The notes under the pieces were generated by a model. It did not search any database, was not told where the DNA came from, and worked only from the letters and a program-made list of their open reading frames with translations. From NCBI GenBank assembly GCA_902826305.1, contig CADEEH010000031.1, forward strand, positions 1-42,347: a stretch of 42,347 nt of DNA, read 5' to 3'. Positions 1 to 8,420 of the stretch are shown in pieces. This DNA is from an uncultured Burkholderiales bacterium. GTDB lineage: Bacteria; Pseudomonadota; Gammaproteobacteria; Burkholderiales; Burkholderiaceae_E. The first letter of the stretch is position 1. Each line of letters begins with the position of its first letter. The translations under genes were made by a program, and so were the position numbers.

Positions 1-854
1 TGCGGTGCTGCGAGCGGTCGTTCTGGCACTGGACGACGATGTTGGTCGGCAGGTGGGTGATCCGCACCGCCGACTCGGTCTTGTTCACGTGCTGGCCGCC
101 GGCACCCGAGGCGCGATAGACGTCGATGCGCAGGTCGGCCGGGTTGATCTCGACCTCGATCGAATCGTCGACCTCGGGATACACGAACACCGACGCGAAG
201 GACGTGTGCCGCCCGCCACCGGAATCGAACGGCGACTTGCGCACCAGCCGGTGCACGCCGGATTCGGTGCGCAGGTAGCCGTACGCGTATTCGCCGTCGA
301 CGCGCAGCGTCGCACCCTTGATGCCGGCGACGTCACCTTCGGATTCCTCGAGCACCTCGGCCTTGAATTCCTTGCGCTCGCAGTAGCGCAGGTACTGGCG
401 CAGCAGCATCGCCGCCCAGTCGCAGGCTTCCGTGCCGCCGGCGCCGGCCTGGATCTCGATGAAGCAGTTGTTCGGATCGGCCGGGTTGTGGAACATCCGG
501 CGAAATTCCATGTCCGCGACCTGGGCTGCGAGCGCCCGGGTGTCGGTCTCGACCGACACCAGCGTCGCGTCGTCGTCCTCGGCGCTGGCCATCTCGAACA
601 GTTCGATGCCGTCGCCGACCGCGGCCGCGAGCGTGTCGATCCGCTCGATCACCGTGTCCAGCGACTTCTTCTCGCGACCGAGCGCCTGCGCGCGCTGCGC
701 ATCGCTCCAGACATCCGGGTCTTCGAGGTCGCGGGTGACCTCGGTCAGGCGGGATTTCTTGACGTCGTAGTCAAAGATACCTCCGCAGATCCTCGACACG
801 CTGTCGAAGATCCTGGAGGAGGGCATCGAGCTGATTGAGGCGTTCGGCTTCCAT
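1..854 (-). CDS. prfB: Peptide chain release factor 2 (RF2), partial, programmed +1 frameshift
   Basis: RF2 recognises UGA/UAA stop codons and triggers peptide release. It is read as two segments: 854-774 (27 codons, ATG start), then a +1 shift at CTT-TGA-C, then 772 down to the window edge. The in-frame TGA is at 773-771. The slippery CTT is preceded by GGAGG and TAT, the same arrangement as in E. coli prfB. Downstream the protein shows the SPF stop-recognition tripeptide ([11 protein letters not shown]) and the GGQ hydrolysis motif ([11 protein letters not shown]). About 284 residues are visible; the C-terminal part (about 80 residues) lies outside the window. No Shine-Dalgarno precedes the ATG, and a perfect TATAAT lies 6 nt upstream. 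The gene follows the ExeA-like ATPase gene with a 30-nt gap. Identification is certain; the frameshift is inferred from exact motif conservation. Confidence 0.97.
770..784 (-). promoter_or_regulatory. prfB: RF2 autoregulatory +1 frameshift site
   Basis: On the minus strand the order is GGAGG, TAT, CTT, TGA, C. This is the Shine-Dalgarno-like element, slippery Leu codon and weak UGAC stop that make RF2 synthesis depend on RF2 level. Only the +1 frame beyond the TGA continues as RF2 ([12 protein letters not shown]). Without the shift the product would be a 27-residue peptide. Confidence 0.95.
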
Positions 855-860
855 CGGCCG

Positions 861-866
861 ATTATA
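861..866 (-). promoter_or_regulatory. Putative -10 box of prfB
   Basis: A perfect TATAAT on the minus strand ends 6 nt before the prfB ATG at 854. Transcription would be expected to begin about 7 nt after the hexamer, that is at or next to the start codon. No good -35 is seen; CTGAAG with 16-nt spacing is the nearest. A consensus -10 is uncommon in DNA this GC-rich. Confidence 0.5.
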
Positions 867-884
867 TGCGAGCGGGCCGCACCT

Positions 885-1907
885 TCAGCGTACCGGGACC
901 GTCGCCGTTGCCGCCCCCGGCGGTATCGCCGGCGACGTCACCCGGACCTCGGATCCGGCCGAGCTCGAGACCTCGTTCGGGGTGCGGATGTGCACCCAGC
1001 CCTGGGACAGCGCGAACGACAGTGCCGCCACCGCGATCGCCGCGCCGGCGACGAATGCGCTGGTACCGATCACCCAGGCGTCGGCACTGACGCGCCGCCG
1101 CTCGAACCGGATCGCGCGCGCGGCCGCGTCGATGTCGGTGCTCTGGACCAGGTCGCGCCGGTCCTTCGCGATCGCCGCCAGCGAGCGGTCCGCGAGCAGG
1201 TTGATCCGGCGCAGGTTGCCGCCGGACAGCCGTCGGATCGTGCGCACCGCGTTGCTCGAGAACAGCCGCGCGCCGTTCCAGCCGAACGCGCGCAGCTTGA
1301 AGGTCAGGTAGTCGTCGATCTCGTGGCCGGCGAGTCGGCGCAGCCGGAAGCTGTGGACGATCCGCTCGCGCACCGCCCTGAGCTCGGGCAACGCCAGGTT
1401 CTGGTCGAGTTCCTCGGGGCCGAGTATCACCACCGGCATGATCTTCCGGTCGCCGGCGTCGATCTGCGCCAGCAGCCGCACCTGGTCCAGCGTGCCTTCG
1501 GGCATCGCGTGTGCTTCGTCGACCAGCAGCAGGACCCGGCGGCCCGACCCGTGGATCTCGGCGAGCCGGCGCTTGAGCCGCACCAGCAGCAGTTCGGGGT
1601 CCGTGCGCACCGCCGGCATCTCGAGCCCCTCGGCGACCGCGTACAACATCTGCTCGCGCGTCAGCGACGGATCGGCGAGCAGAATCGCGACGAACCGGTC
1701 GACGGGCAGGGTATTGACCAGATGCCGCGCCAGTGTCGTCTTGCCGCTGCCGACCTCGCCGGTGACCTTGACGATGCCCCCGTCGTCATCCAGCGCGGCG
1801 CGCAGGGCGTCACACAGCTCCTTGCGGCTGCCGCCGGCGAAGAACGCGTCGATGTCCGGGCTGACCGGGAACGGTCGGGCGCGCAGGCCGAAGGTGTCGA
1901 GATACAT
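885..1907 (-). CDS. ExeA/GspA-like AAA ATPase with C-terminal membrane segment
   Basis: A 340-residue AAA ATPase of the ExeA/GspA/MshM type. Relatives use ATP to help assemble envelope-spanning secretion or pilus machines, often with a peptidoglycan-binding partner. The N-terminus ([18 protein letters not shown]) is the family signature. Walker A is GEVGSGKT (residues 50-57) and Walker B is VLLLVDEAH (125-133). A single hydrophobic helix lies at about 278-300, followed by a short periplasmic tail. No peptidoglycan-binding domain is attached, unlike full-length ExeA. The gene lies between recJ (95 nt upstream) and prfB (30 nt downstream), all on one strand, with no secretion genes nearby, so its partner is unknown. 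No clear Shine-Dalgarno precedes the ATG. Confidence 0.85.
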   Translation of the reverse strand: MYLDTFGLRARPFPVSPDIDAFFAGGSRKELCDALRAALDDDGGIVKVTGEVGSGKTTLARHLVNTLPVDRFVAILLADPSLTREQMLYAVAEGLEMPAVRTDPELLLVRLKRRLAEIHGSGRRVLLLVDEAHAMPEGTLDQVRLLAQIDAGDRKIMPVVILGPEELDQNLALPELRAVRERIVHSFRLRRLAGHEIDDYLTFKLRAFGWNGARLFSSNAVRTIRRLSGGNLRRINLLADRSLAAIAKDRRDLVQSTDIDAAARAIRFERRRVSADAWVIGTSAFVAGAAIAVAALSFALSQGWVHIRTPNEVSSSAGSEVRVTSPAIPPGAATATVPVR

Positions 1908-2002
1908 GGCTTGTTGTCGTTGGCGGGTGCGATGTTAGCAGCACCCTAGGAACGACCCCGGTCGTGCCAGGGGGTGTTCGCCCGATGCGAGCGCGCCGGA
2001 CG

Positions 2003-3736
2003 TCAGGCACCGGGTGGCGCACCTTGGCGGCCCGCGTCCTCGTCGATCGATTCGACGACCAGCTGCACGCCACCCTGGCCGCCGTAGTCGTCACGGGTCA
2101 GGCGGTAGGCGAGCCGGGAGCGCGCCGGCAACGGTGCCGTCCGCCCGAAGGCGATCGCCGGCAGCCGGCGGGTGCCGAGCCGCAGGTCCAGCCGCAGGTG
2201 GCGCTCGCCGACGATCCGCTGCGAGACGACCTCGAAGTCGTCGCTGAAGACCGGCGCGGCGAACGCCTGGCCCCAGACCTGGCCGTCGAGCAGATCGACC
2301 AGCGCGTAGTCGATCAGCGCCGGCGCCAGCGCGCCGTCGGTCAGCAGCTTCGCGTCGAAGCAGCCCGGGTCGGCGAACAGCGGCACCACCTGCTGGAACA
2401 TCGCGGCGAACTCGTCGAGCCGCTCGCGCCGCAGCGTCAGCCCGGCGGCCATCGCATGGCCGCCGAAGCGATCGATCGCCCCGGGCATCCGCTTGCTGAT
2501 CACGTCCAGCACGTCACGCAGGTGCACCCCATGGATCGAGCGGCCGGAGCCGCGCAGCAGCGTCGGATCCGAGGAGACCGCGAACGCAATGGTCGGCCGA
2601 TGCAGTCGATCCTTGACCCGGCTCGCGACCAGGCCGATCACCCCTTCGTGCCACGGCTCGCGGAACAGCACCGCACCGAAGGTGCCGGCGTCGAAGGCCG
2701 CGCTGTCGGCCAGTGCGGCCTGCTGCATGTCCTGCTGCAGGTCGCGCCGCTCGCGATTGATCCGGTCGAGCCGTTCCGCGAGCGCTGCGGCCTGCGCCGG
2801 ATCGTCGCTGAGCAGGCATTCGATGCCGATCGAGATGTCGGCGAGCCGGCCGGCGGCATTGATCCGCGGTCCGACGTGGAAACCCAGGTCCGCGCTGCCC
2901 ACGGTCGCCGCGGTGCGTCCGGCCACGGCGAGCAGCGCGCGCAGCCCTTCGCAGCAGCGACCGGCACGGATCCGTCGCAGGCCCGCGGACACCAGCACCC
3001 GGTTGTTGCGATCGAGCGGCACCAGGTCCGCGATCGTGCCCAGCGCGACCAGGTCGAGCAGTCCGGACAGTGTCGGCTCGGTGGTGCCGGTCCAGGCGCC
3101 GCGGCCACGCAGTTCGGCACGCAGCGCGAGCAGCAGGTAGAACATCACACCGACGCCGGCCAGCGCCTTGCTCGGGAAACGACAGCCGGGCTGGTTCGGG
3201 TTGACGATCGCGTTGGCGCACGGCAGCCGGTCGCCGGGCAGGTGGTGGTCGGTGATGATCACGTCCAGGCCGCAGGCGCGGGCATGGTCGACACCGTCGA
3301 CGCTGGCGATCCCGTTGTCCACGGTGACCAGCAGCGCCGGCCGGCCGAGCCGCGGATGGCTCAGGCCGAGATCGACGATCGATGGCGTCAGGCCGTACCC
3401 GTGTGTCAGTCGATTCGGCACCAGGTAGTCGACCCGCGCGCCGAACAGCCGCAAGCCGCGGACCGCGACCGCACAGCCGGTGGCGCCGTCGCAGTCGTAG
3501 TCGGCGACCACCAGGATCGGTCGGTCGGCTGCGATCGAGTCGGCGAGCAGCCTGGCCGCGTCGATCGCGCCGGCGAGTTCGGCCGGCGGGATCAGCGACT
3601 CGAGTCGAAGTTCGATCTCGGCAGGGCCCAGCACCCCGCGCGCGGCGAGCACCCGGGCGAGCACCGGATCGATGCCGGCGGCGAGCAGGCTGCGCAGCGC
3701 CTGCTCGGGCACCGGTCGCACCGCGATCAGCGCCAT
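2003..3736 (-). CDS. recJ: Single-stranded-DNA-specific exonuclease RecJ
   Basis: RecJ is a 5'-3' ssDNA exonuclease of the DHH superfamily that acts in RecF-pathway recombination and mismatch/base-excision repair in the cytoplasm. The 577-residue product is full length. Motif I is DYDCDGAT (79-86), motif II is TVDNGIAS (about 136-143), and the DHH motif is TDHHLPG (160-166). The DHHA1 segment carries GRSIHGVHLRD and the glycine-rich FGGHAMAAG. A C-terminal OB-like domain follows. The start is 4 nt after the stop of the rpfE-like gene (TGA-GTCG-ATG), so translation is probably coupled. The rpfE-like/recJ/prfB neighbourhood is known from Xanthomonas and many betaproteobacteria. Confidence 0.96.
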   Translation of the reverse strand: MALIAVRPVPEQALRSLLAAGIDPVLARVLAARGVLGPAEIELRLESLIPPAELAGAIDAARLLADSIAADRPILVVADYDCDGATGCAVAVRGLRLFGARVDYLVPNRLTHGYGLTPSIVDLGLSHPRLGRPALLVTVDNGIASVDGVDHARACGLDVIITDHHLPGDRLPCANAIVNPNQPGCRFPSKALAGVGVMFYLLLALRAELRGRGAWTGTTEPTLSGLLDLVALGTIADLVPLDRNNRVLVSAGLRRIRAGRCCEGLRALLAVAGRTAATVGSADLGFHVGPRINAAGRLADISIGIECLLSDDPAQAAALAERLDRINRERRDLQQDMQQAALADSAAFDAGTFGAVLFREPWHEGVIGLVASRVKDRLHRPTIAFAVSSDPTLLRGSGRSIHGVHLRDVLDVISKRMPGAIDRFGGHAMAAGLTLRRERLDEFAAMFQQVVPLFADPGCFDAKLLTDGALAPALIDYALVDLLDGQVWGQAFAAPVFSDDFEVVSQRIVGERHLRLDLRLGTRRLPAIAFGRTAPLPARSRLAYRLTRDDYGGQGGVQLVVESIDEDAGRQGAPPGA

Positions 3737-3740
3737 CGAC

Positions 3741-4823
3741 TCACGACCACAACGACGCGATGCGCCGGCGGCGCCAGAAGCGCCAGCGGTCGCCGGGGGT
3801 TGCGAGCAGTTCGACGACCGACTGCTCGCCGGTCAGCACCCAGTGCAGGTCACGATCGGTTGGCTGCGCCGGCGCCTGGGCGAGGAACTCGCGCCAGGCG
3901 GCGAGCCAGCCGGCCGCATCACGTGCCAGGCGCGGCTCGAGCCAGCGTGGACAGTCGACCAGGCAGCCACGATCCCCGGCGCCGGCGCCACGCGCCGCGT
4001 CGAGTGTGTCGGCAAGTGTAGCCGCGGCATGTTCGCGTGCGTCGATCCCGGCGGCCCGTGCGAGGCCGAGCAGCGCCGGATCGGCGGAGACCACGGTGCG
4101 GAATGCCGCCCGCGGCGCCTGCCGCGCGGCCCCGTCGAGCCACAGGCCGTTGACCACCGGCTGCCCGCGCGCCTCGCGTTCCCGGTTGACCGGATGGTCG
4201 TGCCAGGCCATCTGCACCTCGGTCAGCCACTTGCGCCACCAGCGGGCATGCCCGCCGGTGGGCATGTAGACGTCGATGTTGCGCCCGCTGGCCGCCGCGC
4301 GGCTCGATCCGTTCAGGTCGAGTGCCACCGGCGCGTGCAGGAACCACTGTCCGGGGCTCGGCGTCGACAGCGTCATGCCTTCGGCGTCGAACACGTCGCG
4401 CGCCGAGCGTGCGAGCGACGCCGATTCGATCTCGGTCAGGCGCAGTTCGGACGGATCGGTCAGCACCGCGTGGTCGCTGCCCAGTCTCAGGTGCACCGGC
4501 GCCAGTGCCCAGACCGGCAGCGCGATGTCGTGGTTCGCGGCGCCGAACGCGGCCACCGATTCGGCCGGCTGCAGCCCGAAACGTTCACGCAGCCAGCACT
4601 CGTCGGCGAGTTCGTGGGCCATCACGCGGCCCGCCGCCGGGGCGTATCGGGTCGCCCGCGTGATCGTCGCACGTCGGAACGCCGCGGCGCCGGGCGCCTG
4701 GTCGAACTCGCGTGTCTGCGCCCGCGGCAGGGCGGCGATCACCCGCGCGAGTTCGTCGTCGTTCGTGTCGCCACCCGGCCCATCGGCCAGCGCGCCACGA
4801 CACAGCAGGACCATTTCGGACAC
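3741..4823 (-). CDS. RpfE-like conserved protein of unknown function
   Basis: A 360-residue cytoplasmic protein of the family annotated as 'regulatory protein RpfE type', and sometimes loosely as phosphoglycerate mutase-like. Recognisable conserved stretches are HELADECWLRERFGL, IDVYMPTGGHARWWRKWLTE and the central HDHPVNREREARGQPVVNG followed by LWLDGAA. No signal peptide or membrane segment is seen. In xanthomonads rpfE sits beside recJ and prfB, as here, but its biochemical role is not established. It is the first gene of the minus-strand run toward recJ and is divergent from lolC. The family assignment rests on sequence resemblance and synteny; the function should be treated as unknown. 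Confidence 0.75.
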   Translation of the reverse strand: MSEMVLLCRGALADGPGGDTNDDELARVIAALPRAQTREFDQAPGAAAFRRATITRATRYAPAAGRVMAHELADECWLRERFGLQPAESVAAFGAANHDIALPVWALAPVHLRLGSDHAVLTDPSELRLTEIESASLARSARDVFDAEGMTLSTPSPGQWFLHAPVALDLNGSSRAAASGRNIDVYMPTGGHARWWRKWLTEVQMAWHDHPVNREREARGQPVVNGLWLDGAARQAPRAAFRTVVSADPALLGLARAAGIDAREHAAATLADTLDAARGAGAGDRGCLVDCPRWLEPRLARDAAGWLAAWREFLAQAPAQPTDRDLHWVLTGEQSVVELLATPGDRWRFWRRRRIASLWS

Positions 4824-4939
4824 GCGCCGATTCTATGGCAAACTCCGCGCGGACCTCCCGGAACGGGGGCAGCTCCGGTCTGCGCGCGGTCCGTCTCCGA
4901 CGCGCCGCGACCGCCGGTCGACGACGCGGAACCCATCGC

Positions 4940-6196
4940 TTGTCACTGCCGTTCGAATACTTCATCGGCCTGCGCTACACGCGGGCCGGCCGCCGCGCCG
5001 GACGCCGCAACGGCTTCATCTCGTTCATCTCGGGCATGTCGGTGGCCGGCATCGCGCTCGGCGTGGCCGCGCTGATCACCGTGCTGTCGGTGATGAACGG
5101 ATTCCAGAAGGAAGTGCGCGACCGGATGTTGTCAGTGGTCTCGCACATCGAGGTCCACGCCTCGGCGACACCGCTGACGGACTGGCAAACCGTGATCGAG
5201 GCCGCGCGCCGCAATCCACGCGTGGTCGCCGGCGCACCGTTCGTGTCCGGGCAGGCGATGCTGACCCACGACGACAGCGTGCGCGGCGTGCTGGTGCGCG
5301 GCGTGTTGCCCGAGCGGGAAGGGCAGGTCGCCGACTTCGTCGACCAGGTCAAGTCGGGTTCGATGGCGCAGCTGAAGCCGGGCTCGTTCGCGGTGGCGAT
5401 CGGCCGCGAGATGTCGCGCCAGCTGATGCTGCAGCCGGGTGACCGGCTGACGCTGATCGCCCCTCAGGGCACGCTGACTCCGGCCGGTGTCGTGCCGCGG
5501 CTGCGCCAGTTCACCGTCGCGGCGATCTTCGACGCGGGCCACTACGAGTACGACAGCTCGCTGGTGGTGATGCACCTGGAGGACGCGGCACGGCTGTTCC
5601 GGGTCGAGGGGGTGTCCGGCGTGCGGCTGAAGACCAGCAGCATGCTCGATGCCCCGGAGATCGGCCGCGAGCTCGAAGGCACACTCGGCCGCGACCTGTA
5701 CGTGCGCGACTGGTCGCGCGAGAACCGCAACTGGTTCGCCGCCGTGCAGATCGAGAAGCGGATGATGTTCATCATCCTGACGCTGATCATCGCCGTCGCG
5801 GCGTTCAACCTGGTGTCGATGCTGGTGATGACGGTCACCGACAAGCAGGCGGACATCGCGATCCTGCGCACGCTCGGTGCCAGCCCCGCGAGTGTGATGA
5901 AGATCTTCATGACCCAAGGCGCGCTGGTCGGCCTGCTGGGCACCGCTGCCGGCGTCGTGCTCGGCGTGCTGCTCGCGCTCAACATCGGGCCGGTGGTCGC
6001 CTCGGTCGAGAACCTGTTCGGCTTCCAGGTGCTGCCCAAGGGGGTGTACTTCATCAACCACATCCCGAGCGACCTGCACGCGGTCGACGTCGGCTGGATC
6101 GGCGGTGTGGCCTGTGTGCTGGCGCTGGCGGCCACGATCTACCCGAGCTGGCGCGCCTCGCGCGTGCGGCCGGCCGAGGCGTTGCGTTATGAGTGA
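4940..6196 (+). CDS. lolC: Lipoprotein-releasing ABC transporter permease LolC/LolE
   Basis: Inner-membrane permease that, with LolD, extracts lipoproteins and hands them to LolA. The product is about 418 residues with four membrane segments: one near the N-terminus ([20 protein letters not shown]) and three in the last 150 residues. A large periplasmic domain lies between, and the C-terminal signature [18 protein letters not shown] is present. The family start [17 protein letters not shown] matches a TTG at 4940. The frame stays open upstream to an ATG at 4835, but that extension (MANSARTSRNGG...) is Arg-rich and unlike the family, so TTG is preferred although its Shine-Dalgarno is weak. Only one LolC/E-type permease is present, so it may act as a homodimer with LolD. 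It overlaps lolD by 8 nt. Confidence 0.93.
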   Translation: MSLPFEYFIGLRYTRAGRRAGRRNGFISFISGMSVAGIALGVAALITVLSVMNGFQKEVRDRMLSVVSHIEVHASATPLTDWQTVIEAARRNPRVVAGAPFVSGQAMLTHDDSVRGVLVRGVLPEREGQVADFVDQVKSGSMAQLKPGSFAVAIGREMSRQLMLQPGDRLTLIAPQGTLTPAGVVPRLRQFTVAAIFDAGHYEYDSSLVVMHLEDAARLFRVEGVSGVRLKTSSMLDAPEIGRELEGTLGRDLYVRDWSRENRNWFAAVQIEKRMMFIILTLIIAVAAFNLVSMLVMTVTDKQADIAILRTLGASPASVMKIFMTQGALVGLLGTAAGVVLGVLLALNIGPVVASVENLFGFQVLPKGVYFINHIPSDLHAVDVGWIGGVACVLALAATIYPSWRASRVRPAEALRYE

Positions 6197-6884
6197 GGCG
6201 GGCGCGATCGTCCTGACCTGCCGCGGGCTGCAGAAGACCTACGGCGACGGTCCGCTCGCGGTGACGGTACTTCTCGGTGTCGACCTGGACGTGCACGCCG
6301 GCGAGCGGGTCGCGATCATCGGTGCCTCCGGGTCGGGCAAGAGCACGCTGCTGCACCTGCTCGGCGGGCTCGACGAACCGAGCGCCGGCGAGGTCACCGT
6401 CACCGGCGAACGGCTCGATCGGATCAGCGATGCGGCGCGCGGCGACTTGCGCAACCGCAAGCTCGGTTTCGTCTACCAGTTCCACCACCTGCTGCCGGAG
6501 TTCAGCGCGCTGGACAATGTCGCGATGCCGCTTCGGATCCGGCGCGCGCCGGTCGCCGAGGCGCACCAGGCGGCGGCGGCGCTGCTCGAACAGGTCGGTC
6601 TCGCCGCACGCATCACGCACCTGCCGGGGCAGTTGTCCGGCGGCGAACGCCAGCGGGTCGCACTCGCGCGGGCGCTGGTCACGCGCCCGGCGTGTGTGCT
6701 GGCCGACGAACCGACCGGCAACCTCGATCGGGCCACCGCGCGCCAGATGTTCGACCTGATCGACCGCCTGAGCCGCACGCTCGGCACCGGCTTCGTGATC
6801 GTCACCCACGACCAGGAACTGGCCGAGCGGGCCGATCGGGTGCTCGCGCTGCGCGACGGCAGGCTGGTCAGCGCCCGGCCGTGA
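6189..6884 (+). CDS. lolD: Lipoprotein-releasing ABC transporter ATPase LolD
   Basis: ATPase subunit that powers LolC-dependent release of outer-membrane lipoproteins. The product is 231 residues. Walker A is GASGSGKS (45-52), the Q-loop region is [11 protein letters not shown] (about 95-105), the LolD-type [14 protein letters not shown] is complete, the signature is [15 protein letters not shown] (149-163), Walker B is [11 protein letters not shown] (170-180), and the switch is VTHD. The ATG lies inside the end of lolC (8-nt overlap, ATGAGTGA), which indicates translational coupling. The stop is 15 nt from the convergent DUF1993 gene. Confidence 0.96.
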   Translation: MSEAGAIVLTCRGLQKTYGDGPLAVTVLLGVDLDVHAGERVAIIGASGSGKSTLLHLLGGLDEPSAGEVTVTGERLDRISDAARGDLRNRKLGFVYQFHHLLPEFSALDNVAMPLRIRRAPVAEAHQAAAALLEQVGLAARITHLPGQLSGGERQRVALARALVTRPACVLADEPTGNLDRATARQMFDLIDRLSRTLGTGFVIVTHDQELAERADRVLALRDGRLVSARP

Positions 6885-6899
6885 CGGGCGGTGTGCCGC

Positions 6900-7406
6900 T
6901 CAGGCCAGCGACCCGATGAAATCCGCCTTGCCGAGTTCGACGCCGTTGTGGCGCAGGATCGCGTACGCGGTCGTGGTGTGGAAGTAGAAGTTCGGCAGCG
7001 CCAGGTTCACCAGGTACGGCAGGCCGGCCATCTTGATCGGTTCGCGCAGCGGCACCTCGATGATCCGGGTCGCCGCGTCGGCGAAACCGGCCCGCGGCAG
7101 CCCGCGTATCAGCGACTGTGTGCCCTCGATCCGCTTGTCCAGGTCGGCGAAAGTGGCCTCGTGATCGTCGAACTTCGGCACCGGTGCGCCGGCCAGCCGG
7201 CAGCTCGCGCCCTTGGCGAAGTCGCAGGCCACCTGGACCTGCTTGATCAGCGGGAACATGTCGGGATACAGCCGCGACTGCAGCAGCACCGCAGGATCGA
7301 ACCGATGTGCGGTCGCGTGGGCTTCCGCCTTGCGCAGCACACCGGCCAGGCTGGTCAGCATCCGCGAAAAGACCGGTACGCTCAGATCGTAGGTGTCGAT
7401 GGACAT
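6900..7406 (-). CDS. DUF1993 family protein
   Basis: A 168-residue cytoplasmic protein of the DUF1993 family, which has a DinB-like helical-bundle character and no known enzymatic role. Family features are the N-terminal YDLSVPVFSRMLTSLAGVLRKAEAHA, the segment RLYPDMFPLIKQVQVACDFAKG, and the C-terminal YLVNLALPNFYFHTTTAYAILRHNGVELGKADFIG. The chosen ATG at 7406 has GAGG 9 nt upstream; an in-frame extension to 7451 looks non-native. It is divergent from the TatD-type gene. It is an isolated single gene with no informative partner. Confidence 0.88.
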   Translation of the reverse strand: MSIDTYDLSVPVFSRMLTSLAGVLRKAEAHATAHRFDPAVLLQSRLYPDMFPLIKQVQVACDFAKGASCRLAGAPVPKFDDHEATFADLDKRIEGTQSLIRGLPRAGFADAATRIIEVPLREPIKMAGLPYLVNLALPNFYFHTTTAYAILRHNGVELGKADFIGSLA

Positions 7407-7538
7407 CGTAGGCATCCTCGGGGCAGGTGATCCCGCACGCAGCGCCGGCAACGGGCTCTTGCAGGCCGTTCACGGGAGCATGTGGAACAATCGGTGGTCC
7501 GGATCATACGGCATCACATGCCGCCCGATCGACGAACC

Positions 7539-8333
7539 ATGCTGATCGACAGCCATTGCCATCTCGATGCCGCCGAGTTCGATGCGGACCGACGGCCGGT
7601 GCTGGCCGCGGCCCACGCGGCCGGGGTCGCGATGATCGTCGTGCCGGCGATCCGCGAACACAACTTCGCCGCCGTCCGGGCGCTCGGCCGCGATGATCCC
7701 GGATGTGTCCACGCGCTCGGCCTGCATCCGATGTATGTCGAGGACGCGCCGGAATCGGAACTGGACGCGTTGCGCGGGGCGGTCGCCGCGGCGATCGACG
7801 ATCCGCGGCTGGTCGCGATCGGCGAGATCGGCCTCGACCACTTCGTGCCGGGGCTGGACCGTGCGCGCCAGGAACACTTCTTCGTCGAGCAGTTGCGCAT
7901 CGCCCGCGACTTCGACCTGCCGGTGATCCTGCACGTGCGGCGCGCGCAGGACGCGGTGCTCAAGCAGCTGCGGCGATTCAGGCCGCGCTCGGGCATCGCC
8001 CACGCGTTCAACGGCAGCCTGCAGCAGGCCACGCAGTTCATCGAACTCGGCTGTGCGCTCGGCTTCGGCGGCGCGATGACGTTCACCCGGGCGCAACAGA
8101 TCCGACGCCTGGCCGCCGAGCTGCCCGACGAGGCCGCCGTGCTCGAGACCGATTCACCGGACATCGCGCCGGCCTGGCTGCACCCGGGTCGCAACGACCC
8201 GGCGCAACTGCCGCGGATCGCGGCGACACTGGCCGAGTTGCGGGGAACGACGCCGGATCGGATCGCCGCGGTGACCACGAGCAACGTCGCGCGCGTGTTG
8301 CCTCGGCTCGCCGCCCTGATCACCGGCGGCTGA
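7539..8333 (+). CDS. TatD family metal-dependent hydrolase (DNase-like)
   Basis: A TIM-barrel metal hydrolase of the TatD/YcfH group. Characterised relatives are Mg-dependent 3'-5' exonucleases that act on damaged DNA. The product from ATG 7539 is 264 residues. It shows the metal-binding HCHLD (6-10), the glutamate in AIGEIGLD, the histidines in VILHVRRA and IAHAFNGS, and the late aspartate in LETDSPD. ATG 7518 is an in-frame alternative start, but alignment favours MLIDSHCHLD. Between YcfH-like and TatD-like members the exact substrate cannot be decided. comEC follows 87 nt later on the same strand. Confidence 0.9.
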   Translation: MLIDSHCHLDAAEFDADRRPVLAAAHAAGVAMIVVPAIREHNFAAVRALGRDDPGCVHALGLHPMYVEDAPESELDALRGAVAAAIDDPRLVAIGEIGLDHFVPGLDRARQEHFFVEQLRIARDFDLPVILHVRRAQDAVLKQLRRFRPRSGIAHAFNGSLQQATQFIELGCALGFGGAMTFTRAQQIRRLAAELPDEAAVLETDSPDIAPAWLHPGRNDPAQLPRIAATLAELRGTTPDRIAAVTTSNVARVLPRLAALITGG

Positions 8334-8341
8334 GTCCGCTC

Positions 8342-8384
8342 CGGCCATCGGCCGACTCGGCCGGACGGATCGGCCCGATGGCCG
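8342..8384. other. Inverted repeat between tatD-like gene and comEC
   Basis: Perfect 10-bp arms (CGGCCATCGG at 8342-8351, CCGATGGCCG at 8375-8384) are separated by 23 nt, directly after the TatD-type stop codon. No T-run follows, so this may be a weak transcription attenuator or only an mRNA hairpin. Confidence 0.35.
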
Positions 8385-8420
8385 ATCGCGCGGGCCGAAC
8401 CGTCGTCACTACGATCGCGG

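Noticed and set aside
5-838. 277-codon plus-strand frame at the left edge
   Set aside because: It is the complement of prfB, which is missed by simple ORF calling because of the programmed frameshift.
1964-4021. 685-codon plus-strand frame opposite recJ
   Set aside because: recJ motifs are intact on the minus strand; the plus frame is Gln/Arg-rich with no recognisable domain.
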